Position numbers and translations under genes: made by a program
Notes under the pieces: generated by a model
The model's input: the letters and a program-made list of their open reading frames with translations, nothing else
The model's database searches: none
Told to the model about the DNA's origin: nothing
Part shown: positions 43,907-53,842 of the stretch, in pieces
Layout of the letters: each line of letters begins with the position of its first letter
Position numbering within the stretch: position 1 is the first letter of the stretch
Assembly: GCF_008728855.1 (NCBI RefSeq)
Contig: NZ_CP042906.1
Location: 620,001-684,000 of the forward strand
Direction of reading: 5' to 3'
Length of the DNA stretch: 64,000 nt
Source of the DNA: Hypericibacter terrae
GTDB lineage: Bacteria; Pseudomonadota; Alphaproteobacteria; Dongiales; Dongiaceae

Positions 43907-44581
43907 TCAGACATTGACCATGGTCGAAGCGGCCGGGTGGCCGATGATGGCGAGGAACTCGCGCCGGGTGCGGGCATCGGTGCGGAACAGCCCCAGCATG
44001 CGGCTCGTCACCATGCTCATGCCGGGCTTGTGCACGCCGCGCGTCGTCATGCATTGATGGGCCGCGTCGATCACGACCGCCACGCCCTTGGGCTGCAGCA
44101 CCTCGTCGATGGTGTTGGCGATCTGGGCCGTCATCTTCTCCTGGATCTGCAGCCGCTTGCTGTAGATGTCGAGCACCCGGGCCAGCTTGCTGATGCCGAT
44201 GACGCGCTTGTTCGGCAGATAGGCGATGTGGGCGCGCCCGATGATGGGTGCGAGGTGGTGCTCGCAATGCGACTCGAAACGCATGTCGCGCAGGATCACC
44301 ATCTCGTCATAGCCGCCGGTCTCCTCGAAGGTACGCTGCAGCACCTCGACCGGATCCTCGCCATAGCCGCCGAAGAACTCTTCGTAGGCGCGCGTGACGC
44401 GATCGGGCGTGCCGAGCAGCCCTTCGCGCGCCGGATCGTCGCCGGCCCAGCGAATGAGGGTGCGCACCGCCTCCTCCGCTTCTTCGCGCGTCGGCTTCAC
44501 CGGCAGGGCATTGCCGTTCTTTTTGACCAGGCGCGGACGCGGGCCGCCGGCGCGCTCGGGTTTTGCAGGTGGCTTCCTCAT
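43907..44581 (-). CDS. folE: GTP cyclohydrolase I
   Basis: A 224-aa FolE catalysing the first step of tetrahydrofolate synthesis (GTP to dihydroneopterin triphosphate). Zinc and active-site segments are [20 protein letters not shown] (Cys and His ligands) and [15 protein letters not shown] (second Cys). The [17 protein letters not shown] helix is also typical. A basic N-terminal extension of about 35 residues ([14 protein letters not shown]) is common in alphaproteobacteria. Confidence 0.97.
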   Translation of the reverse strand: MRKPPAKPERAGGPRPRLVKKNGNALPVKPTREEAEEAVRTLIRWAGDDPAREGLLGTPDRVTRAYEEFFGGYGEDPVEVLQRTFEETGGYDEMVILRDMRFESHCEHHLAPIIGRAHIAYLPNKRVIGISKLARVLDIYSKRLQIQEKMTAQIANTIDEVLQPKGVAVVIDAAHQCMTTRGVHKPGMSMVTSRMLGLFRTDARTRREFLAIIGHPAASTMVNV

Positions 44582-44681
44582 CGCTTTAGATCCTCGTTCG
44601 GGTTCATCGGCGGCCCGCCGGCGCCCGCTGGCGCTTCAGGGTGGAGCTCGCCTGGTCAGGTCGTACGGGCCGGGAACCGAA

Positions 44682-45074
44682 TCAGTTCACTCTTTTGGGC
44701 AGATGCGGGCTGTCCAGCGAGAAGGCCGGAACGGCCACGTCGAATCGCTCGCCGGTCTCGTTCTCCATCTGGTAGGTCCCGACCATGAATCCAGAGGCGG
44801 TCGGCAGCGGCGTACCGCTGGTGTATTCGAAGGATTCGCCGGGCTTGAGCACGGGCTGCTCGCCCACGACTCCGGCCCCGCGAACCTCCTGGACCTTGCC
44901 GCGGGCGTCGGTGATGCGCCAATAGCGCGAGCGCAGCTGCACCGTCTCGGGTCCCTGATTCTCGATGCGGATGTGATAGGCCCAGACGAAGCGCTGCTCG
45001 TCGGGGGCAGACTGGTCGTCGAGATAGGTCGGTTCGACCGTGATGCGGATCGATCGCGTGCTCTGGCTATACAT
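44682..45074 (-). CDS. apaG: ApaG family protein
   Basis: A 130-aa ApaG/DUF525 protein with an immunoglobulin-like fold. The hallmark is [34 protein letters not shown], plus the [17 protein letters not shown] strand. It is linked genetically to cobalt/magnesium handling and Ap4A metabolism in enterobacteria; the biochemical role is unproven. It lies 100 bp upstream of folE on the same strand. Confidence 0.95.
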   Translation of the reverse strand: MYSQSTRSIRITVEPTYLDDQSAPDEQRFVWAYHIRIENQGPETVQLRSRYWRITDARGKVQEVRGAGVVGEQPVLKPGESFEYTSGTPLPTASGFMVGTYQMENETGERFDVAVPAFSLDSPHLPKRVN

Positions 45075-45279
45075 GGGGACCCTCTGATTCGGACTGCCGT
45101 CGGCGACCGGGAACGGCAGCGTCTATGGGCCGTCACTCTGCAGCGCATTCTAGGCGGCAAGCGGGCGATGTCCAGCCAAGCGACCCTTCGCCGCGGCGGC
45201 TTATCCCCAATGTTATCGGGGCGATCCCTTCTCACGGCACCCCCGACGATGGGCCCTCGAGGGACATCACGAATCCCCA

Positions 45280-45314
45280 AAAGAAAGCGGCGCCGGAATT
45301 TCTTCCGGCGCCGC
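45280..45314 (-). terminator. Rho-independent terminator of the OmpA-type gene
   Basis: Perfect 12-bp stem GCGGCGCCGGAA / TTCCGGCGCCGC with a 4-base loop, followed on the minus strand by TTTCTTTT. It lies 31 bp beyond the stop of the OmpA-family gene. Confidence 0.85.
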
Positions 45315-45344
45315 GATCTGAGGGTCGAAACCCCGTCGTCGAGA

Positions 45345-46193
45345 TTACTGCTGGATGATGATCTCGGCGCGACGGTTGGCCTGCTCGCGCACGCCATCGG
45401 CCGTGGGCACTGCAGGATCGGCTTCGCCGCGGCCGGCCGTCGTGATCTGGTCGGCGGCGATGCCACCGGAGATCAGGGCGTCACGGACCGCGTCGGCACG
45501 ACGCAGCGACAAGGCCATGTTGTAGTCTTCCGAACCCGACAGGTCGGTGTAACCGGTCACCGAGATCGGCGGCGTGCCGACCTTGTTGGCGTCGGAGATG
45601 ACCTGCTGGATGACAGTCTGACCATCCGGGCGGATGTTCGACTTGTCGAAGTCGAAGTACACGATGTAGCTGGACGGCATCGCCGGCTCAGCAGCGGCCT
45701 GCTCGGCAGCCGGCTTCATCGCCGCTTCGAGTTCCTCGAGAGCGGAGTAGAAGGCATTGCGGCAAGCTGCGATATGGTCGGGCTGATGGTTCTCTTCGGC
45801 CTGCTCGATCCAGCAGTCGAAGCGGCCCTGCGCGCGCGCCGCCAGGTCGGGGTGCGAATCACGAGCGCCGGATTCGAGCGCGACCATCAAACGGTTGCGG
45901 CCCTCGGCGAGATCGCCAGCCCACTCGGCCGGGATGTCCCAATTGGCCAGTTCTTCGGGCTGCACCACTTCGCCAGCGGCGGCCTTGAGGCCTTTCTGAG
46001 CGAAATAGTCCGCATCCGGCCAGTCATACATCTGGTCGGCTTCGAAAGTGACAATCTGCCGGTATTCCTCGGCCAGAGCCTTCGTGAAGGGCGAGCCCGT
46101 CGCCTCCACTGCTTTCATGGCTTGAATGTTGGTCGTGCACCCGGCCAACAGGCCCATCAGCGCAACAACCCCCAAGGACTTCAAATTCAACAT
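45345..46193 (-). CDS. OmpA-family lipoprotein
   Basis: A 282-aa outer-membrane-anchored protein. It has a lipoprotein signal with lipobox LLAGC (MLNLKSLGVVALMGLLAGC), a helical middle (about 30-160) and a C-terminal OmpA/MotB peptidoglycan-binding domain (about 170-280): SYIVYFDFDKSNIRPDGQ, GYTDLSGSEDYNMALSLRRADAVRDAL and QANRRAEIII. The conserved Asp and Arg that hold diaminopimelate are in GYTDLSG and NRRAE. It is Pal-like but with a longer middle region. It has its own promoter and a strong terminator, suggesting high expression. Confidence 0.9.
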   Translation of the reverse strand: MLNLKSLGVVALMGLLAGCTTNIQAMKAVEATGSPFTKALAEEYRQIVTFEADQMYDWPDADYFAQKGLKAAAGEVVQPEELANWDIPAEWAGDLAEGRNRLMVALESGARDSHPDLAARAQGRFDCWIEQAEENHQPDHIAACRNAFYSALEELEAAMKPAAEQAAAEPAMPSSYIVYFDFDKSNIRPDGQTVIQQVISDANKVGTPPISVTGYTDLSGSEDYNMALSLRRADAVRDALISGGIAADQITTAGRGEADPAVPTADGVREQANRRAEIIIQQ

Positions 46194-46317
46194 CTTTTTA
46201 TCTCCCCAAAACCCGCGGACGGCGTTAGCGCCATACCACGGTAGTGCACCAGCCCCGTGCCCAACCCCCTGGAAGGGCGCCGAACCGGGCTATCCGGCTG
46301 TACCACCACTCAAGCGG

Positions 46318-46346
46318 ATACTAGGGTTGGTACGGTAAATTGTCAA
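46318..46346 (-). promoter_or_regulatory. Sigma-70-type promoter of the OmpA-type gene
   Basis: On the minus strand TTGACA (46346-46341) and TAGTAT (46323-46318) with 17-bp spacing. The predicted leader is about 115 bases. Confidence 0.65.
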
Positions 46347-46390
46347 AGCCAGTGGGTGAAATTGCTGTCTTTCGAGGCTCTTGTGGCCAA

Positions 46391-46411
46391 TTTACCACAG
46401 TCTGTGGTAAA
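46391..46411. promoter_or_regulatory. 21-bp palindromic operator-like site
   Basis: Perfect 10-bp arms TTTACCACAG around one T. It lies 45 bp upstream of the OmpA-gene -35 box, in an otherwise featureless 550-bp gap (46194-46747) that also holds the tRNA promoter. The regulator is unknown. Confidence 0.5.
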
Positions 46412-46701
46412 AATGTAGCGAGCCCCTCAGCTATTCTCATCGTGGCCTGGAGACCCGATTGGCCATGTTCCAGGCGCCCATCGGACCGACCTCTATGCGT
46501 TTCCCGTCAAGCTGCTTTATCGAGGGTTGTATATCCTACGGTTAGGGGCGGCAGCGCCAGCCTCGGAAACCACTCACGGCCTCCGGGCTATCCCGTCGCC
46601 GCGGTCTCCGCCGGGGTAGAACCGGTTTCGCCCGGCCGCTGCTTCTCGCCGATGCTCCGCACAACCGTCGCGGGCAAGGGGCACCTCCCTCTCGGCGATT
46701 C

Positions 46702-46730
46702 TTGTCCGTTTCCACGGCTTTGCCTATAAC
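46702..46730 (+). promoter_or_regulatory. Promoter of tRNA-Gly
   Basis: TTGTCC (46702-46707) and TATAAC (46725-46730) with 17-bp spacing. The mature tRNA begins 17 bases after the -10 box. Confidence 0.55.
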
Positions 46731-46747
46731 GTGGGACTCGGAGCCTC

Positions 46748-46821
46748 GCGGGTGTAGCTCAATGGTAGAGCAGAAGCTTCCCAAGCTTACGACGAGGGTT
46801 CGATTCCCTTCACCCGCTCCA
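46748..46821 (+). tRNA. tRNA-Gly (anticodon CCC)
   Basis: Complete cloverleaf. Acceptor GCGGGTG pairs with CACCCGC. The D arm is GCTC-AATGGTA-GAGC. The anticodon loop TTCCCAA reads CCC. The T arm is AGGGTTCGATTCCCT. The discriminator T and CCA end are encoded (46818-46821). Confidence 0.95.
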
Positions 46822-46926
46822 ATTCCACACAAAATGTTTCCCGAATCAGGCAAGCGTCGCCTCTGATCCAGCCGCTGGACGAGCCTGTTCGCAACGATCG
46901 GCTCCCGATCCCGGCGCGTTCTTCCT

Positions 46927-49900
46927 TCAATGAGCCCCTGGATCGGGTGCGCTGGTGGCGGGAATTTCTGCAGATTCGGCATCGGATCCCGCCGGCTTCT
47001 TCTTCGAGAAGCGCTCGCGGATCACGACGAAGAACATCGGAATCAGGAAGATCGCGAGGAAGGTCGCCGTGATCATGCCGCCGATCACACCGGTTCCGAT
47101 CGCATGCTGGCTGGCGGAGCCCGCGCCGTTGCTGATGGCGAGCGGCAGCACGCCGAGGATGAAGGCCATGGAGGTCATCAGGATCGGCCGCAGCCGCAGG
47201 CGCGCCGCTTCCATGGCGGCGTCGACCGCCGTGCGGCCCTGGCGTTGCAGCTCCTTGGCGAACTCGACGATCAGGATGGCGTTCTTCGCCGACAGGCCGA
47301 CCGTGGTCAGCAGGGCGACCTGGAAATAGACGTCGTTCGACAGGCCCCGGCCCGTCGCCGCCAGCAGCGCGCCGACGATGCCGAGCGGCACCACCATGAT
47401 GACGGAGAAGGGGATCGACCAGCTCTCATAGAGCGCCGCCAGGCTGAGGAACACGACCAGGATGGAGATGCCGTAGAGCATCGGGGCTTGCGAGCCGGCC
47501 TGGCGCTCCTGGAACGAGATGCCGGTCCATTCATGGCCGATGCCGGTCGGCAGTTCGCTCGCGAGCCGCTCCATCTCGTCCATGGCCTCACCTGTGCTGC
47601 GGCCGGCCGCGGTGCTGCCCTGGATCTCCACCGAGGAGACGCCGTTATAGCGCTCAAGCTTGGGCGAGCCCGAGCTCCAGCGGCTGGTGGCGAAGGAGGA
47701 GAAGGGCACCATCGTTCCGTGGATGTTGCGCACATACCAGCGGTTGACGTCCTCCGGGTTCATCCGGAAGGGCGCATCGGCCTGCACATAGACGCGTTTG
47801 ATGCGGTTGTCGGTATCGAGGAAGTTGTTGACGTAGGAGGAGGCCCACGCGATCGAGAAGGTCTGGTCGATCGCGGTCAAGGTCACGCCCAGCGCGCTCG
47901 CCTTCTCTCGGTCGATCTCGACGCTGAACTGCGGCTGATCGTCCAGGCCGTTCGGGCGCACCAGGGCGAGCACAGGGTCCTTGGCGGCCGCCGCCAGGAG
48001 CTGGTTGCGGGCTGCCATCAGCGCGTCATGGCCAAGGCCGGCGATATCCTCGAGCTCGAAATCGAATCCCGCGGCTGTGCCAAGCGCGGGGATCGGCGGT
48101 GGATTGATCGGGATCACCACTGCATATTTATAGGCGGCGAAAGCCTGGGCGATGCGCCGGATGAGGGCCTGCACCTTGTCCTTGTCGGCGGCGCGCTGGC
48201 CCCAGTCCTTGAGGCGCGCGAAGACGAGGCCGGAATTCTGGCCGCGGCCGGCGAAGCTGAAGCCGGCGACCTCGAATGTCGAGGCGACGATGTCCTTCTC
48301 GTGGGTGAAGAGATAGTCGTGAATGTCGTCGAGCACCTTCTGGGTGCGCTCCTGCGTGGTGCCCGGCGGGGTCTGCGCCTGGATCAGCAGGATCCCCTGG
48401 TCCTCGTCCGGCAGGAAGGAGGTCGGCAGCCGCAGGAAGAGGAAGGCCACGCCGCCAAGTAGCAGCAGATAGATGAAGAGCCAGCGCAGGGGGCGCCGGA
48501 TCACCTGTCGCACCCCGCCATGATAGCGCTCGCGGCCGCCGTCGAAGGCGCGGTTGAACCAGCCGAAAAAGCCCCGCTTCTGGATATGGTGGCCTTTGGG
48601 GATCGGCTTGAGGAGGCTCGCGCACAGGGCCGGCGTCAGGGTCAGCGCCACCAGGACCGACAGCACCATGGCGGCGACAATCGTCAGCGAGAACTGGCGG
48701 TAGATCGCGCCGACGGCGCCCCCGGAGAAGGCCATCGGCACGAACACCGCCGAAAGCACCAGCGCCACGCCGATCAGCGCCCCCGTGATCTGGTCCATGG
48801 CCTTGCGCGTAGCGTCGCGCGGCGACAAACCCTCCTCGGCCATCACGCGCTCGACATTCTCCACCACGACGATCGCGTCGTCGACCAGGAGCCCGATGGC
48901 GAGCACGAGCCCGAACATCGAGAGCGTGTTGATCGAGAATCCCACCGCCGACATGATGGCGAAGGTGCCCAGCAGCACCACCGGGACCGCGATTGTCGGG
49001 ATGAAAGTGGCCCGGAAATTCTGCAGGAACAGATACATTACGAGAAACACCAGGCCGATGCCCTCGAGCAGCGTGATCACCACCGCCTGGATGGAGATCC
49101 GCACGAAGGGCGTGGTGTCGTACGGATACTCGGCCTCCAGCCCGTGCGGGAAATAGGCCGAAAGCTGCTGCACCTTCGCCCGCACCGCGGCCGCGGTCTG
49201 GAGCGCATTGGCGCCGGTCGCGAGCTGGACGCCCAGGCCCGCCGCCGGCGAGCCGCTGTATTTGGTGTCCACGATGTAGTTCTCGCCGCCCAGATCGATC
49301 CGCGCCACGTCCTTGATGCGGACCTGGGAACCGTCGGGATTGACCTTGAGCAGCACGTTGCCGAACTGCTCTGGCGTGCGCAGCAGGGTCGCCTCGCTGA
49401 TCGTCGCGGTGAGCATCTGGCCCGGCACCGCGGGCGTGCCGCCCAGCTGTCCAGCCGCCACCTGAACGTTCTGGCCCTCAAGCGCAGTGGTCACATCGAC
49501 GGGTGTCAGATTGACCCGGATCAGTTTGTCGGGATCGAGCCAGATGCGGATGGCATATTGCGTGCCGAACACGTTGACCGTCCCGACGCCGTTGATCCGG
49601 CTCACCGGATCCTGCACATGCGAGACCAGGTAGTTGGCGAGGTCGTACTTGGTCATGCTGTGGTCGGTCGACACGAAGGCCAGCACCATCAGGAAGCCGC
49701 TGCTGGACTTCGTCACGCTGACGCCGGCCTGCTGCACCGCCTGAGGCAGGAGCGGCGTCGCCAGCTGCAGCTTGTTCTGCACCTGGACCTGCGCGATGTC
49801 GGGGTCGGTGCCCGGCGCGAAGGTGAGTGTGATCGTCGCCGTGCCCGAATTATCGCTGTTGGACGAGATGTAGAGCAGGTGATCGAGCCCGTTCATCTGC

Positions 49901-50100
49901 TGCTCGATCACCTGCGTGATCGTGGCCTCGACCGTCGCGGCCGAGGCGCCGGCATAGACCGCGCGGACCTGTACGGAGGGCGGCGCGATGGTCGGATATT
50001 GCTCGACGGGCAGGCCGGTGATGGCCAGTGCGCCCGCCAGCATGAGGACGATGGCGATCACCCAGGCGAAGATCGGGCGATCGATGAAGAATTTCGCCAT
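46927..50100 (-). CDS. RND multidrug efflux transporter (HAE1 family, AcrB-like)
   Basis: A 1,057-aa inner-membrane proton-driven pump. N-terminal [27 protein letters not shown] is the AcrB-type first helix. The transmembrane proton-relay Asp pair is in [25 protein letters not shown]. The duplicated porter domains show [10 protein letters not shown] and the late [18 protein letters not shown] region. Its length is normal for AcrB (about 1,040-1,060). It pairs with the adaptor encoded 15 bp upstream; no outer-membrane channel gene follows, so a shared TolC-like protein is expected. Confidence 0.95.
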   Translation of the reverse strand: MAKFFIDRPIFAWVIAIVLMLAGALAITGLPVEQYPTIAPPSVQVRAVYAGASAATVEATITQVIEQQMNGLDHLLYISSNSDNSGTATITLTFAPGTDPDIAQVQVQNKLQLATPLLPQAVQQAGVSVTKSSSGFLMVLAFVSTDHSMTKYDLANYLVSHVQDPVSRINGVGTVNVFGTQYAIRIWLDPDKLIRVNLTPVDVTTALEGQNVQVAAGQLGGTPAVPGQMLTATISEATLLRTPEQFGNVLLKVNPDGSQVRIKDVARIDLGGENYIVDTKYSGSPAAGLGVQLATGANALQTAAAVRAKVQQLSAYFPHGLEAEYPYDTTPFVRISIQAVVITLLEGIGLVFLVMYLFLQNFRATFIPTIAVPVVLLGTFAIMSAVGFSINTLSMFGLVLAIGLLVDDAIVVVENVERVMAEEGLSPRDATRKAMDQITGALIGVALVLSAVFVPMAFSGGAVGAIYRQFSLTIVAAMVLSVLVALTLTPALCASLLKPIPKGHHIQKRGFFGWFNRAFDGGRERYHGGVRQVIRRPLRWLFIYLLLLGGVAFLFLRLPTSFLPDEDQGILLIQAQTPPGTTQERTQKVLDDIHDYLFTHEKDIVASTFEVAGFSFAGRGQNSGLVFARLKDWGQRAADKDKVQALIRRIAQAFAAYKYAVVIPINPPPIPALGTAAGFDFELEDIAGLGHDALMAARNQLLAAAAKDPVLALVRPNGLDDQPQFSVEIDREKASALGVTLTAIDQTFSIAWASSYVNNFLDTDNRIKRVYVQADAPFRMNPEDVNRWYVRNIHGTMVPFSSFATSRWSSGSPKLERYNGVSSVEIQGSTAAGRSTGEAMDEMERLASELPTGIGHEWTGISFQERQAGSQAPMLYGISILVVFLSLAALYESWSIPFSVIMVVPLGIVGALLAATGRGLSNDVYFQVALLTTVGLSAKNAILIVEFAKELQRQGRTAVDAAMEAARLRLRPILMTSMAFILGVLPLAISNGAGSASQHAIGTGVIGGMITATFLAIFLIPMFFVVIRERFSKKKPAGSDAESAEIPATSAPDPGAH

Positions 50101-50115
50101 GGTGCGGGTTACGCT

Positions 50116-51321
50116 CTACTGCGCTTGGGTGGCGCCGGCGGGAGCGGCGGTTGGCGTGGCGGCGGCCGTAGGAGCGGGTGCCGGGGGCAGCTCGACCGGC
50201 TTCACGACCGCGCCCGGTTGTATCTTCTGCAGCCCGGCGACGATGACCCTGTCGCCGGGATTGAGACCGCTTTCGACGATCCAGTTGGGACCTTGCGTGC
50301 GGCTCACCGCGATGGCCCGCACCACGACCTTGTTGTCGGGGTCGACGATCATGACGGTCGGATTGCCCTTGGCATCGCGCGCGACCGCGGCCTCGGGCAC
50401 GAGCAAAGCGTGCTCGTCGATGCCCTCCTGCAGGCGCGCGCGCACGAACATGCCCGGCAGCAGGACCTGGTCGGGGTTCGCAAAGATGGCCCGCAGCTTC
50501 ACGCTGCCGGTGTTCAGGTCGACGGTGATGTCGGTGAATTCGAGCCTGCCGTCCAGCGGATAGAGCGTGCCGTCGTCGAGGATGATCTGGACCTTGACCT
50601 CGTTCGGGCCGGCGGCCTGAAGCTGCCCGTTGGCCAGCTCGCGGCGCATCCGCAGAAGGTCGACCGTCGACTGGGTGACGTCCACATAGATCGGGTCGGT
50701 CTGCTGCACGGTCGCCATCAGGGTGGCGTTGCTCGCCTGCACATAGGCGCCCTGCGTGACCTCGGCCCCGCCGATGGTGCCGGTGATGGGCGAGGTCACG
50801 GCGGTGTAGCCGAGATTGATCTGCGCGGCTTCGACGGCGGCCTTGCCGGCGGCGACGTCCGCGGCGGCCTGCCCGTTGGCCGCGACCGCGTTGTCATACT
50901 GCTGCCTGCTGACGTCGGAGGACGCCACCAGCGCCTTGAAGCGGGCCTCCTGCGCGGCGGTCGAAACGAGATTGGCCTGGGCCCGTTGCAGCATGGCATT
51001 GGCACTGTCGAGCGCCGCCTGGTAGGGCGCCGGGTCGATCTGGTAGAGGCGCTGACCGGCCGTGACGTGTGCGCCCTCCTCGAAGTCGCGGCTTTGGACG
51101 ATGCCGTCGACCCGCGCCCGCACCTGAGCGATCAGAAAGGCCGAGACGCGGCCCGGCAGCTCCGTCGTGATCGCCACGCTTTGCGGCTGCAGCGTGACGA
51201 CGCCGACCTCGAAGGGTGCGGGCGGCGGCGCCGATTGCTTCTTCTCACAAGCCGTCAGGGCCGAAAGCGACAGGAGAGCGACGGCGCAAAGCAGGCTGAG
51301 GCGAAATCGGGCAACGCGCAT
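50116..51321 (-). CDS. RND efflux periplasmic adaptor (membrane-fusion protein)
   Basis: A 401-aa adaptor of the AcrA/MexA type. It has a lipoprotein signal (LSLLCAVALLSLSALTAC-EKK), the lipoyl halves ALDSANAMLQRAQANL and INLGYTAVTSPITGTIGGAEVTQGAYV, and a beta-barrel with GQLQAAGPNEVKVQIILDDG. A Pro/Ala-rich C-terminal tail follows. ATG 51321 gives a proper lipoprotein signal; GTG at 51366 would add 15 residues before it. First gene of the efflux operon, divergent from tetR. Confidence 0.93.
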   Translation of the reverse strand: MRVARFRLSLLCAVALLSLSALTACEKKQSAPPPAPFEVGVVTLQPQSVAITTELPGRVSAFLIAQVRARVDGIVQSRDFEEGAHVTAGQRLYQIDPAPYQAALDSANAMLQRAQANLVSTAAQEARFKALVASSDVSRQQYDNAVAANGQAAADVAAGKAAVEAAQINLGYTAVTSPITGTIGGAEVTQGAYVQASNATLMATVQQTDPIYVDVTQSTVDLLRMRRELANGQLQAAGPNEVKVQIILDDGTLYPLDGRLEFTDITVDLNTGSVKLRAIFANPDQVLLPGMFVRARLQEGIDEHALLVPEAAVARDAKGNPTVMIVDPDNKVVVRAIAVSRTQGPNWIVESGLNPGDRVIVAGLQKIQPGAVVKPVELPPAPAPTAAATPTAAPAGATQAQ

Positions 51322-51529
51322 CAAGGCAACCCCCGTATCAAACCGGCTCTCCGGACAAGGCGGCACGCGCCCTTGTCAGTGGCGGCGGCATTTCCTCGAC
51401 GAACAGATGCTTTTGGATTCAGGCGCCGAAGCCACGGGTGAGAACAGTCGCCATCGTGGGCTCGGGCGCGGAAGCGCGCGACATCGGATCAGTTGCAGCC
51501 GCAAGCGGCTGGATCGAGGGGAAAGGAAA

Positions 51530-51547
51530 CGGTACGGTACCGTACCG
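51530..51547. promoter_or_regulatory. TetR-type operator between efflux operon and repressor
   Basis: Perfect 18-bp palindrome CGGTACGGTACCGTACCG in the divergent intergenic region, 61 bp before the tetR start. Its length, perfect symmetry and place make it the likely binding site of the adjacent TetR protein. Confidence 0.75.
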
Positions 51548-51608
51548 CCAATGGGACGGCAAGCGGGCGAGGGCGTTTATGCCGGGAATCAGGTCTAAAA
51601 ATAGCGTA

Positions 51609-52238
51609 ATGAAATCTCGTCGTGGCGGCCGCCCGAAGGCGGGCGAGCGGTTGCAACGCGAGCGTCACATTCTCGACGTCGCCGGCGAGACCTTTCTCCG
51701 GCTCGGCTTCGACGGAACGACGATGGATGCCGTGGCGGAGCGGGCGCGGATCTCGAAGCGCACGCTCTATGCGCGCTACCGGGACAAGGCGGCGCTGTTC
51801 AATGCCGTGCTGGGCGGGCTCATCGACCATTGGCTCGTGCCGATAGACCGGTTCCAATCCGGGCAAGGCGCGTTGAAGGAGACGCTGCTCACGCTCGCCC
51901 GCTATCTCTCCCTGTTCGCCCTCACTCCGCAGTCCGTCGGCGTGACCCGCATTCTCATCGCCGAATCTGAGCGCCAGCCCGGCTTCGGCCGCATGGCGAT
52001 CGAGAGCGGGAGGCGGCCCGCGTTGCGCGTGATCGCCTCGATTCTGCGGCGCCATCGTGCAGAGCTCCGCCGCGTCGATCTCGACATGGCTGCGGAGCAT
52101 TTCATGAATCTGGTGGTCGACGGCCATCTGCAGCTGGCCTGCCTCGGCGTCCAATCGAGCCGCCGGCAGATCGAGCACAGGGTCCGCACCGCCGTGGACA
52201 TGTTCCTCTCCGGCGTGCGTCGGCGCGGCATGGCCTAG
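51609..52238 (+). CDS. TetR-family repressor of the RND pump
   Basis: A 209-aa regulator. The DNA-binding domain (about 15-65) has HILDVAGETFLRLGFDGTTMDAVAERARISKRTLYARYRDKAALF, a canonical TetR helix-turn-helix. The C-terminal ligand domain belongs to the AcrR-C group, with ARYLSLFALTPQSVGVTRILIAESERQPGF. Divergent from the adaptor gene with a palindromic operator between. It is expected to release DNA on binding a pump substrate. Confidence 0.92.
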   Translation: MKSRRGGRPKAGERLQRERHILDVAGETFLRLGFDGTTMDAVAERARISKRTLYARYRDKAALFNAVLGGLIDHWLVPIDRFQSGQGALKETLLTLARYLSLFALTPQSVGVTRILIAESERQPGFGRMAIESGRRPALRVIASILRRHRAELRRVDLDMAAEHFMNLVVDGHLQLACLGVQSSRRQIEHRVRTAVDMFLSGVRRRGMA

Positions 52239-52392
52239 AGCCGGCCTCCCGTACGCGTCGGTCCCGGGCGATCGCCCGATGGAGCGGCATCGGAGTCATG
52301 GCTGTAACGCTTCGATCACCTTCGGATCGTTCAGCGGCGTCTCGTATGTCGCGCGGCTCACTGCCTTCGCGGGTTGACGCGGGGCCCGCCCT

Positions 52393-53583
52393 CTAGGCGA
52401 TCGTCTCGATTGCGAGCGCGATGCCCTGGCCGCCGCCGATGCAGAGCGTGACGATGCCGCGCTTGAGGCCGTCGCGGCGCATCGAATGAATCAGGCGTGT
52501 GGTGAGCACCGCGCCGGTGGCACCGATCGGATGGCCATGGGCGATGGCGCCACCCTCGACATTGACGATGTCCTCCGGCAGGCCCAGCTCGCGCGTCACG
52601 GCGATGGCGATGGCGGCGAAGGCCTCGTTGATCTCGACCCGATCGAGATCGCCGATACTCCATCCGGCCCGCGTCAGCGCCTGCTTCACGGCGGGGATCG
52701 GCCCCAGTCCGAACATGCCAGGCTCGACCGCCGCGATTCCGTAGGCGGCGAGGCGGGCGACAGGCTCGAGGCGACGCGCCTCCGCCCAGCGCTCTTCCGT
52801 CAGCAGCATGGCGGCGGCACCGCTGTTCAATCCCGGCGCATTGCCCGCGGTGATCGATCCCTCGTCGCGGAACGCGGGCTTCAACGCCGCCAGTTTCTCG
52901 AGTGTGGTCTCCGGCCGATTAGCCTCGTCCGCCTCGAAGAAGGCTGGGCCTTTGCGGTCGCCGGTCGCGACCGGGACAATTTCCGTCTTGAACCTGCCCG
53001 CCCTCTGCGCGGCCGCGAAGCGCTGCTGCGAGCGCAGAGCCCAGCGGTCCTGCGCCTCGCGTCCGATCTGGAACTTCTGCGCCAGATCTTCGGTATGCCA
53101 CCCCGAGGCGCGGTCGGAAAAGGCGTCGTAGAGTCCGTCATGCAGCATGCTGTCGACGAGCTGGCCATCGCCCATGCGATAGCCGCGACGGGCCTGCGGG
53201 ATCAGATAGGGTGCCAGATCCATATTCTCCATGCCGCCGGCGACGGCGCTGTCGATCGCGCCCAACAGGATCTCCTGTGCCACCGAGACGACCGCCTGCG
53301 CGCCCGAGCCACAGACGCGATTGACCGTCATGGCGGGAACCGTCACCGGCAGGCCGCCATGGATCGCCGCCTGGCGGGCGGGGTTCATCTTGGCACCGGC
53401 CTGGATCACCTGGCCCATCGCCACCGTATCGACGGCCCCGGGCTCGAGCCCGGCACGCTGGAGGGTCGCCCTGATCGCGACCGCACCCAGATCGGGTGCC
53501 GGAACGCTCTTGAGGGTGCCGCCGAAGGCACCGATCGCGGTGCGGACAGGGCTCACGAAAACAACCGAGCGGGAGGATCTCAT
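52393..53583 (-). CDS. Acetyl-CoA C-acetyltransferase (thiolase)
   Basis: A 396-aa type II thiolase. The nucleophile Cys is in VNRVCGSGAQAV, the His and second Cys bases are in GAIAHGHPIGATGA and LCIGGGQGIAL, and NEAFA is present. It condenses or cleaves acyl-CoA; biosynthetic or degradative direction cannot be told. GGAGATC precedes ATG 53583. Its promoter has -35 TTGCTT and -10 TATATC with a perfect palindrome exactly in the spacer, the same motif as in the marR-emrAB promoter, so MarR control is likely. Confidence 0.93.
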   Translation of the reverse strand: MRSSRSVVFVSPVRTAIGAFGGTLKSVPAPDLGAVAIRATLQRAGLEPGAVDTVAMGQVIQAGAKMNPARQAAIHGGLPVTVPAMTVNRVCGSGAQAVVSVAQEILLGAIDSAVAGGMENMDLAPYLIPQARRGYRMGDGQLVDSMLHDGLYDAFSDRASGWHTEDLAQKFQIGREAQDRWALRSQQRFAAAQRAGRFKTEIVPVATGDRKGPAFFEADEANRPETTLEKLAALKPAFRDEGSITAGNAPGLNSGAAAMLLTEERWAEARRLEPVARLAAYGIAAVEPGMFGLGPIPAVKQALTRAGWSIGDLDRVEINEAFAAIAIAVTRELGLPEDIVNVEGGAIAHGHPIGATGAVLTTRLIHSMRRDGLKRGIVTLCIGGGQGIALAIETIA

Positions 53584-53627
53584 GGCTGATCTCCTTCGAT
53601 CCAGGTCACGGGCGGGGCGCCACCCCG

Positions 53628-53655
53628 GATATAGGCGCATATGCGCCTAAAGCAA
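53628..53655 (-). promoter_or_regulatory. Thiolase promoter with MarR-type operator
   Basis: Minus-strand -35 TTGCTT (53655-53650) and -10 TATATC (53633-53628) with 16-bp spacing. The spacer is the 18-bp palindrome TAGGCGCATATGCGCCTA (53632-53649), so a bound protein would block RNA polymerase. Confidence 0.7.
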
Positions 53656-53842
53656 GCGCTCATCGCGTGAATCCCCTGACCGGCGGTCGGCCGAGCGCCG
53701 GTTCCAGGGTCGTTTCCTGCTAGATTCCGGCTGGCGCAGCGGCTCGGAATCGTCGCCGATCCGGGTTCGTCGCTGGGCTGTTCGGATCGGAGCCGATGGG
53801 GCGGGCGACCTCGAACGGATCGGGTGGGGCAAAGCCAGGGGC

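Noticed and set aside
44687-45466. Long minus-strand ORF overlapping apaG and the OmpA gene
   Set aside because: Arg/Ser/Pro-rich shadow frame typical of GC-rich DNA; apaG and the OmpA-type gene in other frames have clear family motifs.
52265-52278. Palindrome CGGGCGATCGCCCG between tetR and thiolase genes
   Set aside because: Short, composed of common GC-rich words (CGATCG) and without a T-run; may be chance in this composition.
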